This document shows positions 1 to 5,285 of a DNA stretch of 5,285 nt, piece by piece. The translations under genes and the position numbers were made by a program. The notes beneath the pieces were generated by a model. It did no database searches. It worked only from the letters and a program-made list of their open reading frames with translations, and was not told the origin of the DNA. Origin of the DNA: Myxococcales bacterium (GTDB lineage Bacteria; Myxococcota_A; Polyangia; Polyangiales; Houyiibacteriaceae); contig JAUXFZ010000221.1 of NCBI GenBank assembly GCA_030622585.1, positions 1-5,285 on the forward strand. The letters run 5' to 3'. Each line of letters opens with the position of its first letter. Position 1 is the stretch's first letter.

Positions 1-120
1 CGCGTAGGTCAACAAGTGGGTGGGCTGACCGCTGGTCGCTGAGGCTTCCAGCATAGCGGCCAGGGCGGCCTGGGTCCCCTGGTAGCTGGGGAAGGGGAGG
101 CACGCGACGTGGAGGATCAC
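1..120 (-). CDS. Glycosyltransferase, family 4 type, N-terminal fragment (runs off left edge)
   Basis: The minus strand is open from a GTG at 120-118 to the window edge, giving 40 codons that begin ILHVACLPFPSYQGTQ (after the start residue) and continue to HLLTYA. This is the usual opening of GT-B fold, group 1 (GT4-like) glycosyltransferases: a first beta strand, a PFP-x-x-QGTQ loop near the acceptor and sugar-nucleotide cleft, a helix, then the second strand (HLLTYA). Such enzymes transfer a sugar from a nucleotide donor to a lipid or polysaccharide acceptor on the cytoplasmic face of the membrane. The GTG overlaps the stop of the upstream phosphohydrolase in a GTGA motif, so the two are probably translationally coupled. 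No strong Shine-Dalgarno sequence is seen, as expected for a coupled start. The donor-binding C-terminal half is outside the window, so sugar specificity cannot be judged. Confidence 0.8.
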   Translation of the reverse strand, partial: MILHVACLPFPSYQGTQAALAAMLEASATSGQPTHLLTYA

Positions 121-1802
121 TCGATGTAGCCCAGTGCGCGGAGCCGCGACTCGACGAGCCCCTCGTTTCGTGTCGCGCGTGGCGCGACCGGCCCGGCCTT
201 CGGGAGCGCCAGCGCTGGTCCGCTTCGGTCCTGGCCCAGAGCCTCCCAAAGAACGCGCCCCCTGAATGAAGGCGGCACCGAGAGGCTCAGCCGTGAGAGG
301 AGCGTCGCGGTCAGATCTGCGATGTGCGCGTCGATTCGACCTGCTCGCTGCACGCGCGGTCCGGCAAGGGTCATGAATCCGTGCGAGCGATGGCTGCCGG
401 GGAGGCTCCGGCCCTTCTTGCCGAGCTTTTCCTCGTCCACGAGCTTTCTGAAGGGTCCGGTGAAGCGGCTTTGCCGCAGCGGGGGCGAGCTTGGCATCAA
501 GTTGTAGGAGTAGCCGTCGTCGAGGTGGAGATCGAGAAGGAGGTCCGGTGCGCGTTCGAGGTGAGGGCCCTCGAAGAGCTCCTCGCGGGGAATCACGTCT
601 GCGAATACAGGTTTGCCGCTCCACGGATCGCGAGTGTCGAGTAGTGCAGCCCGTACCCGGAGCGTCGTTCCTCGTCTCTCATCTGGCCGAACGATGCCGC
701 GCGGTTCCCGGCCGGCCATGTTGAGATAGATGCCGGGAAAGTAGTTCAGCTCGTCGCTGAACGCGACGCTGTGTCGCATATCGATCGCGCCAAAGCGCAC
801 ATTCGACTCCAAGCGGCTCGGGAGCCACGCGTTGCCCCACCGGAAGATCCGCTCGCGCAGACGCGGTGGAAAGCGCCGAAGCGCGATCTCCTTCAGTCCA
901 GCGCCTCCGGGGCCCCGTTGCTTTCGAAATCGGAGCAGGCCGTGTTCCGCCAAGAGGCGATTGAGGTAGAGCACCTTGTCCGATGAGCCGCCCGACCCGT
1001 GGTCGCTGAGCACCGTGACCTCGGTCTCGGTGCCGCCGGCCGCGTCCAAGAGGGAGCCGACGGCCTGGTCGAGCGCCTCGTAGACTCGGCGGAGCCCATC
1101 CTGCTGAGCGGCCGAAACCGTGTCGGGCCGGCGAGGCGAGTCCGGGTCGTGGTGCGCCCATAGGTAGTGCGACGCTGTGTCGCTTTCGCCAAAATACACC
1201 GCGAAGACATCCCAATCCTGCCGCTCCAACAACCAGCGAGCCCATTCGGTCTTGCGGGCGACGCGACGCTCTAGAGCGACAGGCAACCGGTCGATCCAGC
1301 CGGGCGCGTCCGCGTGGAATTCGTCCACATCGTCGAAGGTCGGAGCGCCGAATTTCTGCACCGTCTCGTCGTAGAGCGAAGGCGGCCACATGAACGATCG
1401 ATCCGCTTCGAACGCCACCGGGGCGTCCCAGCCACTCGCGAAAACCCCGTGCTCGAGCTCTTCAGGAGGCCAAGTCGCAGGAAAGCTCAGACACGCGCAC
1501 CGAAGCCCGAGCTGATCGAGCTGTTTGAACACCGTCGGCACTTCCCGTGCCGTCCCGGCCGTGAACCGAACCTGGTATCCCTTGCGCGTGGTGAAGTCGA
1601 AGACCCCGTGCCGAGCAGGGTCGACCCCCGTGAGGAACGTCGTCCAGTTGGGTAGGGTGGCGGGTGGCTGCACCGACTCGAGCGCAGCGAACACGCCGCG
1701 AGCCATGAGAGCGTGAAGATTGGGAAGATGCCCGGGCCCGAATTGCTGGACGAGCTTCAGATCGAAGCCGTCCAAACCCACCACCAAAGCCCGCGCCGCC
1801 AT
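117..1802 (-). CDS. AlkP-superfamily phosphohydrolase / type I phosphodiesterase (paralogue B, 561 aa)
   Basis: This is a predicted two-metal phosphohydrolase of the alkaline phosphatase superfamily (type I phosphodiesterase/nucleotide pyrophosphatase fold, COG3379-like). The expected ligands appear in order: Asp11 in VVGLDGFD; Thr49, the probable nucleophile, in PPATLPNW; Asp208 and His212 in ESDTASH; Asp267-His268 in LSDHG; and His471 in GSHRSHG. The segment IYLNMAGREPRGIV (about 358-371) is a family hallmark. It starts straight at the first catalytic strand, with no signal peptide or membrane segment, so it is probably cytoplasmic. The ATG at 1802 is well fixed: an in-frame TAG lies four codons upstream, and a weak AGG sits 8 nt before the start. 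The protein ends VESRLRALGYIE, a tail I recognise from many AlkP-superfamily and sulfatase proteins of deltaproteobacteria-like and acidobacterial genomes. Its substrate is unknown; hydrolysis of a lipid- or sugar-linked phosphoester is inferred from the glycosyltransferase that follows. Confidence 0.9.
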   Translation of the reverse strand: MAARALVVGLDGFDLKLVQQFGPGHLPNLHALMARGVFAALESVQPPATLPNWTTFLTGVDPARHGVFDFTTRKGYQVRFTAGTAREVPTVFKQLDQLGLRCACLSFPATWPPEELEHGVFASGWDAPVAFEADRSFMWPPSLYDETVQKFGAPTFDDVDEFHADAPGWIDRLPVALERRVARKTEWARWLLERQDWDVFAVYFGESDTASHYLWAHHDPDSPRRPDTVSAAQQDGLRRVYEALDQAVGSLLDAAGGTETEVTVLSDHGSGGSSDKVLYLNRLLAEHGLLRFRKQRGPGGAGLKEIALRRFPPRLRERIFRWGNAWLPSRLESNVRFGAIDMRHSVAFSDELNYFPGIYLNMAGREPRGIVRPDERRGTTLRVRAALLDTRDPWSGKPVFADVIPREELFEGPHLERAPDLLLDLHLDDGYSYNLMPSSPPLRQSRFTGPFRKLVDEEKLGKKGRSLPGSHRSHGFMTLAGPRVQRAGRIDAHIADLTATLLSRLSLSVPPSFRGRVLWEALGQDRSGPALALPKAGPVAPRATRNEGLVESRLRALGYIE

Positions 1803-1822
1803 CGACGAAGCCTAGCGCGTCA

Positions 1823-1880
1823 CCCAGTCGCCGGCACTGACACTGACACTGACCAGAACGGGTCCGCGGTCACTGGGACC
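1823..1880 (-). other. Intergenic segment with competing small inverted repeats
   Basis: On the minus strand this spacer, together with the last codons of paralogue A, can form several mutually exclusive short stems. GGTCC (plus positions 1876-1880) can pair with GGACC (1861-1865). GGTC (1877-1880) can pair with GACC (1868-1871). CCCAGT (1872-1877) can pair with ACTGGG (1823-1828), enclosing the hexamer repeat. Stems are only 4-6 bp and no U-tract follows, so this is not a convincing terminator. A stem that separates expression of the two phosphohydrolases, or stabilises the mRNA, is possible but unproven. Confidence 0.25.
1835..1852. repeat. Three tandem copies of a hexamer (CACTGA on +, TCAGTG on -)
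   Basis: CACTGA occurs three times in a row in the 67-bp spacer between the two phosphohydrolase genes. The copies are exact. On the transcribed strand the unit reads TCAGTG and lies about 33 to 50 nt before the ATG of paralogue B. The length is a multiple of three and the region is non-coding. A role is not evident; it may be simple slippage. Confidence 0.85.
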
Positions 1881-3261
1881 AGTCTCTCCCAAGAATCCCC
1901 GGCGGCCGAGGTACCCCGAACACGCCCAGAATGGTCGGGGTCACGTCGTAGATCTCGGCTCCCTCGATATATCCCCGCGTCGGTGTCCCGGCGCCGCTCA
2001 GCACGAAGATCCCATTCCAGTCGTGGTTGCAGCTGTCGGGTCCGGTGTCGTTCTCTGTGGCGACCATCCGGTCACCCCCGATCGCGCCGATGGCGCGCAG
2101 CTTCAGATCGTCGAAGTACACCATCAGGTCCGGAGGCAGGCCTCGGGCTTGGCGGTAGTGCTCCTCAGGGATGCGGACGGTGGCTGGGATAGGGTTGTTC
2201 TCGTCGTCCCGCACGTTTTCGAGCTCTGCCCGAAGCTTGCTGCGAACCGCCTGGAGTTCGGTCGGCGCAACCGTTCCGTCCGGCTCTCGACCGGCCACGT
2301 TCAAGAACACCCTCGCGTAGTAGCCGCCCTCAGCCCACGCCGTCGTGCGTTTCCAATCGACGAGCCCATGGTCGAGCGGCGAGGGCGTCGTGGGCGGTGC
2401 TCGAAGCACCAAGTAGCCCTGCCGAATCAGCCATTCGTTGATACAGAAGCCCCCATGCATTGCGCGGGCTCCGTGGTCGCTTACCACCAGCACCGTGGTG
2501 TTTTTGTCGGCGAGGCTGCAGAGACGCCCAATGTGGGTATCGAGCAGTTGATAGTACTCGCGGCCCAGGTGTTCCCACCGGTTGCCGGGCTCGTGGCGCG
2601 GATGCTCCGGATCGATGTGGTGCCAGAACGCGTGATGAAATCGGTCTACCCCGATCTCCACCATCATCATGAAGTCCGGCTGATTCTCGCTCCAAACGTG
2701 GGCCGCGATGTCGACGTGCTGTTGGGTCATCGTGACGATGTCTCGATAGATTCGGTCCAGATCGTCGGCGCGAAAGTTCTCGACGTCCGCACGGTAGGGT
2801 CCGAATCGGTCTACGATCTCGGCCTCGAGCTCCCGCGGGAAGCACCAGGGGGCATCGCTGCCCGGCCACATGAAGCCGGACACCATTTGACCGCACACCG
2901 GCGTCGGCGGCGAGGTGAGTGGAACGAAAAGGGGGGCTACTCGCTGCCCATGCTCGCCCAACCAATCCCAGACGCGTTTCGTGCGCACATCGCGACTGTC
3001 CACCATACGCAGTCGAGTCTCGCCAGGGATCCGGTTTCGAAACCCGTACAGTCCCAGCTCACCGGCGTCACGGCCCGACACCATGCACGTCCATGCCGGA
3101 ACCGTGATCGGCGGCTCCGAGCTTCGAAGAGGGCCCCAGGTGCCGCGCTCCATCAGGGCGCGCAGGTTCGGCATCGCGTCGCGGTATCGCTCGAACACCA
3201 AGCGGGGCGGCGCGCAGTCGAGCCCGATGACGATCATGCGGCGCCTAGGCGTGTCTTGCAC
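1870..3261 (-). CDS. AlkP-superfamily phosphohydrolase / type I phosphodiesterase (paralogue A, 463 aa)
   Basis: This is a second predicted two-metal phosphoesterase of the alkaline phosphatase superfamily, from a different subfamily than its neighbour. Counting from the GTG start, likely metal or catalytic residues are Asp15 in IGLDCAPP, nucleophile Thr53 in PPITVPAW, Asp206 and His210 in GVDRFHHAFW, Asp262-His263 in VVSDHGA, and His413 in NHDWNG. FLNVAGREPDGTV (about 319-331) matches the family segment in paralogue B. The GLDCAPP opening and the ITVPAWTCMVSG plus LGLYGFRNR blocks mark a recognisable group annotated only as alkaline phosphatase family protein. No signal peptide or membrane helix is seen. 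I prefer the GTG at 3261 because AGGTGA sits 7 nt before it; the ATG at 3237 (455 aa, weak AGG 6 nt upstream) is a real alternative. An upstream ATG at 3342 would overlap the kinase by 74 bp and is unlikely. It follows the kinase by 7 nt, so coupled translation is expected. The substrate is unknown. Confidence 0.88.
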   Translation of the reverse strand: MQDTPRRRMIVIGLDCAPPRLVFERYRDAMPNLRALMERGTWGPLRSSEPPITVPAWTCMVSGRDAGELGLYGFRNRIPGETRLRMVDSRDVRTKRVWDWLGEHGQRVAPLFVPLTSPPTPVCGQMVSGFMWPGSDAPWCFPRELEAEIVDRFGPYRADVENFRADDLDRIYRDIVTMTQQHVDIAAHVWSENQPDFMMMVEIGVDRFHHAFWHHIDPEHPRHEPGNRWEHLGREYYQLLDTHIGRLCSLADKNTTVLVVSDHGARAMHGGFCINEWLIRQGYLVLRAPPTTPSPLDHGLVDWKRTTAWAEGGYYARVFLNVAGREPDGTVAPTELQAVRSKLRAELENVRDDENNPIPATVRIPEEHYRQARGLPPDLMVYFDDLKLRAIGAIGGDRMVATENDTGPDSCNHDWNGIFVLSGAGTPTRGYIEGAEIYDVTPTILGVFGVPRPPGILGRDWSQ

Positions 3262-3268
3262 CGCGCTA

Positions 3269-3274
3269 TCACCT
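3269..3274 (-). promoter_or_regulatory. Ribosome-binding site overlapping the kinase stop codon
   Basis: The minus strand reads AGGTGA here, followed by 7 nt and a GTG (3261-3259). The TGA of this motif is the stop codon of the kinase gene. Ribosomes ending on the kinase would therefore sit on the initiation site of paralogue A, which supports the GTG start and translational coupling. The motif could be fortuitous if the ATG at 3237 is the true start. Confidence 0.55.
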
Positions 3275-4903
3275 GGGGTCGACGAGGTCGGCGGCTTCGT
3301 AGATCGTGCGTTCGAGGTGCGTAAGGTCAAAAGGCTTCTCAATTCGGAGATTTGGGACCCTTTGAAGGAAGTCGCGGGCGCGCTGGGTGAAGGCGCCGCC
3401 CGTCATGAACACGATTCGCTCGTTCACCGGGGTTTCCCGCTGGAGGGCAGCTCGGTAGACATCCATGCCCGTCATCTCGGGCATGATCAGGTCACATAGA
3501 ATCACGTCGTACGCATTCTCAGCCATCAAAGCGACCGCCTCCCTTCCATCGTGGGCGGTCGTGACGTCGTGATCGACGAGCGCTTTTTGAATGAGCCGTG
3601 CGATCACCGGTTCGTCGTCCACCACCAGGACCGACAGCTTCCCTCGAGCGGCCCGGCGGATCGCGCTCATCGACGGAGGCGGCACGGTCAACGGTCGCTG
3701 CGCGCGCGCGGCTCTCGGCAGCACGACGCGAGCCACGGTACCCTGGCCGGGGTGGCTCTGAATCTCGATCGTGCCCTCGAGTGAGTGCACGATTCGGCGG
3801 CAGATTGAAAGGCCGAGCCCGGTTCCGCGTCCCGCAGGCTTCGTCGTTACGAACGGGTCGAAGATGCGTCGTAGAAGTTGCGAGGAGATCCCCGGTCCAG
3901 TGTCCTGCACCTCGATGCACACGCGGTCCTTGTCGGTGCTCCGTGCTCGGACGGTAATCGTGTTCTGCATTCGGTCGCCGGGGTCGATCGCCTGGGCTGC
4001 GTTGACGATCAGATTCAGAAACACTTGACTGATGCGGGTCTGCGAGCCGCGGATATGCAGGCTTCCGTCCTCGTACTCCCGCACCACCGTCGCCCGATGT
4101 TGCGTCTCGGGTTGCGCCATCCGGATCACCGAATCGAGGACCTGTTTCAGATCGACGGTTTCGACATCAGCGCCGTCTCCTCCGTGCGATAGAAACGTGA
4201 TTTCATTGGTAATGATGCGAATTCGTTCGGCGCCCTCGTAGGCTTCGTCGACCAGCTGTGCCGCTTCGCCGGATGACGGTTCCCGAGAGTCCCGCAGGGA
4301 GCGCAAGTGGCTCCAAACGAATGTGAGCGGATTCTTGATCTCGTGAATGATGCTGGCGGTCAGTGTCCCGATCGCAGACATGCGTTCCGCCAGCAATAGT
4401 CGCTGCTGCAGTTCGCGCTCCGCGGTCATGTCGACGACAGAGACGACGGCACGCTCGAATCGCCCCTCGCCATCCTCGACGAACCGCCAGTGTACGCGAA
4501 CGTCCCTCGGCTCTCCAGAGCAGGTCGTGATCGCGGTTTCAAGATGAACGTCCCGCTCATTGCGAAACGCCGCCATCAGTACGCGCAGGAAATCTGCCTT
4601 GGACTCAGCGGTGAGCAGTTCGAGCGAGCGGCGAATGCACTCCTCTGCGCTCGCGGCGCCAACCAGCGAAACCGCGCCTGCACTGACCCGATGAATCCGC
4701 GTCCGACGGAGGCACTCCGTGAGCGCGCTCGGGTCTCTTCGAACCAGAGCCTTGAACTCGTCCGCATCGTGGCATCCCTGTGCTTCGATCCACTCGAGCG
4801 GGCCGCGAAAGTCGAGGTCCCACAGAGCGCTCGGAACCACATCCCATGCACCCTTGTCCCGACTGGGCGCCGGCTTCTTCGATTGGAGGATGAGACGAAC
4901 CAT
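3269..4903 (-). CDS. PAS-domain sensor histidine kinase with C-terminal receiver domain (hybrid, 544 aa)
   Basis: This is a cytoplasmic signalling protein that should autophosphorylate on a histidine and pass the phosphate to its own receiver. Residues about 20-160 look like a PAS sensor domain opening with VPSALWDLDF, a variant (usually ALWEEDF) I associate with proteobacterial kinases, and ending in VVSVVDMTAERE. A short helical linker leads to the HisKA domain with His187 in SIIHEIKNPL. The ATPase domain shows the N box (NLIVNAAQA, Asn297/Asn301), G1 (DTGPGI, Asp334), F box (FDPF, 348-351) and G2 (GRGTGLGLSI, 358-367). After a proline-rich linker (about 398-422) comes a complete receiver: acidic pair Asp429-Asp430, phosphoacceptor Asp471 in LCDLIMPEMTG, Thr501, and Lys523 in EKPF. 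No transmembrane segment, HPt domain or DNA-binding output is present, so a partner outside the window is expected. The start is ATG 4903, with AGGA 10 nt upstream and an in-frame TAG just before. It sits inside a metabolic gene string rather than next to a regulator gene. Confidence 0.93.
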   Translation of the reverse strand: MVRLILQSKKPAPSRDKGAWDVVPSALWDLDFRGPLEWIEAQGCHDADEFKALVRRDPSALTECLRRTRIHRVSAGAVSLVGAASAEECIRRSLELLTAESKADFLRVLMAAFRNERDVHLETAITTCSGEPRDVRVHWRFVEDGEGRFERAVVSVVDMTAERELQQRLLLAERMSAIGTLTASIIHEIKNPLTFVWSHLRSLRDSREPSSGEAAQLVDEAYEGAERIRIITNEITFLSHGGDGADVETVDLKQVLDSVIRMAQPETQHRATVVREYEDGSLHIRGSQTRISQVFLNLIVNAAQAIDPGDRMQNTITVRARSTDKDRVCIEVQDTGPGISSQLLRRIFDPFVTTKPAGRGTGLGLSICRRIVHSLEGTIEIQSHPGQGTVARVVLPRAARAQRPLTVPPPSMSAIRRAARGKLSVLVVDDEPVIARLIQKALVDHDVTTAHDGREAVALMAENAYDVILCDLIMPEMTGMDVYRAALQRETPVNERIVFMTGGAFTQRARDFLQRVPNLRIEKPFDLTHLERTIYEAADLVDPR

Positions 4904-4976
4904 GACCGTCCGATCCTAGCGAAGAGGGTGCCGCCGGCCCAGAAGCTGGCAGGATCCCCGCTTGGAACCCCCGAAT
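4904..4976. other. 73-bp spacer between acyltransferase and kinase
   Basis: This gap carries the probable kinase ribosome-binding site (AGGA on the minus strand, 10 nt before ATG 4903). I see no clear sigma-70 type -35/-10 pair. A small CCAG-CTT-CTGG inverted repeat (about 4943-4953 on plus) is too weak, and lacks a T-tract, to be a terminator. The absence of terminator and promoter signals favours read-through from the acyltransferase gene, though a promoter not recognisable by eye cannot be excluded. Confidence 0.4.
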
Positions 4977-5285
4977 TCAGTCGGGAACACCGTCGAGCGC
5001 GCGCCGTCCGTCCGCTACGAGCCCCTCGACTCGGGTCCGCGCGGCCTCCGCGGCCGAGCGCGCATCAGGGCTCGCCGGGAGCGGTTCGCCCAGGTGAACG
5101 GCGATTCGAGTCCGTGGGCGCGCGGCGATCTTGGCAATGTGTTTGGGGAACGATTCTTTCTCGAAAGGAATCGCCGGCGAGTAGGCGATGCCGACAGGAA
5201 TGATTGGAACGTGAAGTGAGCGCACGGCAGCAAAGGTGCCTGGGTGGAACTCGAGGACGGAGTCGCCTGGAGAGGTTCTTCCTTC
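4977..5285 (-). CDS. Lysophospholipid / 1-acylglycerol-3-phosphate acyltransferase-like protein, C-terminal fragment
   Basis: The minus strand is open from the right edge to a TGA at 4979-4977, giving the last 102 residues of a gene whose start lies outside. The visible part begins EGRTSPGDSVLEFHPGTF, which fits the acceptor-binding motif of PlsC-type acyltransferases (usually FPEGT/R-S followed by a G-x-F block). It continues with VPIIPVGIAY, the conserved strand after that motif, and later RIAVHLGEPLPA and a helical tail rich in Ala and Arg, also typical. These enzymes move an acyl chain from acyl-ACP or acyl-CoA to a lysophospholipid or related acceptor at the inner membrane. The catalytic H-x4-D motif is upstream of the window and cannot be checked. 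A GTG at 5225 lies inside the conserved domain, just before VPIIPV, so it is not a real start. The gene is followed after 73 bp by the kinase, in the same direction. Confidence 0.8.
   Translation of the reverse strand, partial: EGRTSPGDSVLEFHPGTFAAVRSLHVPIIPVGIAYSPAIPFEKESFPKHIAKIAARPRTRIAVHLGEPLPASPDARSAAEAARTRVEGLVADGRRALDGVPD

Noticed and set aside
679..1389. 236-codon minus-strand open frame inside phosphohydrolase B
   Set aside because: It is an alternative frame of a gene with clear family motifs; its product is Arg/Ala/Gly-rich with no domain, as typical of GC-rich shadow frames.
2023..3324. 433-codon open frame on the plus strand, antisense to phosphohydrolase A
   Set aside because: It is in codon register with the minus-strand gene. 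Absence of stops only requires the gene to avoid TTA, CTA and TCA codons, which are rare in GC-rich genomes. The translation shows no recognisable domain, whereas the minus strand has complete catalytic motifs.
3269..3342. Extended N-terminus of phosphohydrolase A from the ATG at 3342
   Set aside because: It would overlap the receiver domain of the kinase by 74 bp and add a low-complexity Ser/Thr/Pro stretch before the usual family start at MIVIGLD.
1811..4919. CTAGG pentamer (minus strand) shortly before three gene starts (near 1811, 3244 and 4915)
   Set aside because: Distances to the starts differ (AGG 8, 6 and 11 nt away). Two of the TAGs are simply in-frame stops, and AGG is a minimal Shine-Dalgarno core, so a shared operator is not supported.
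4943..4953. CCAG-CTT-CTGG inverted repeat as a terminator after the acyltransferase
   Set aside because: The stem is only 4 bp and no T-run follows on the minus strand.
4947..4962. Sigma-54-like element on the plus strand (TGGCAGG, then GCT with GG/GC spacing of the -24/-12 type)
   Set aside because: It points right on the plus strand, where no plus-strand gene exists, and the TT before GC is replaced by CC; most likely chance.

Overview
The window is GC-rich (roughly 60% by eye) and fully coding on the minus strand. Five genes lie head to tail, and every gap between them is under 75 bp. In transcription order (right to left) they are: a lysophospholipid acyltransferase (PlsC-like) whose N-terminus lies beyond the right edge; a soluble PAS histidine kinase fused to a receiver domain; two consecutive but divergent AlkP-superfamily (type I phosphodiesterase / COG3379-like) phosphohydrolases; and the first 40 codons of a family-4-type glycosyltransferase running off the left edge. 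The layout looks like one operon.

The organism is probably a high-GC Gram-negative bacterium of the former deltaproteobacterial grouping (Myxococcota, Binatota or a relative). This is inferred from gene style only: the PAS domain with an ALW-x-x-DF opening, multiple COG3379-type phosphohydrolases, the LGYI C-terminal tail, and the QGTQ-type glycosyltransferase. The taxonomic call is weak.

Layout: 4977-5285 acyltransferase C-terminal part; 4904-4976 short spacer; 3269-4903 hybrid histidine kinase; 1870-3261 phosphohydrolase A, started from a ribosome-binding site that overlaps the kinase stop codon; 1803-1869 spacer holding a triple hexamer repeat and small inverted repeats; 117-1802 phosphohydrolase B; 1-120 glycosyltransferase start, overlapping the previous stop by 4 bp (GTGA). 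No stretch above 300 bases lacks a gene. I see no tRNA, rRNA, CRISPR array, insertion sequence or convincing rho-independent terminator.

How the genes might work together (inference): an acyltransferase, two phosphohydrolases and a glycosyltransferase fit synthesis or remodelling of an envelope glycolipid or polysaccharide with phosphoester intermediates. The kinase-receiver protein is co-expressed with them and may tie the pathway to a cytoplasmic signal. The substrates cannot be read from the sequence. The window holds no clear novel system; the most notable points are the tandem pair of uncharacterised AlkP-superfamily enzymes and the signalling protein that appears translationally coupled to the first of them.
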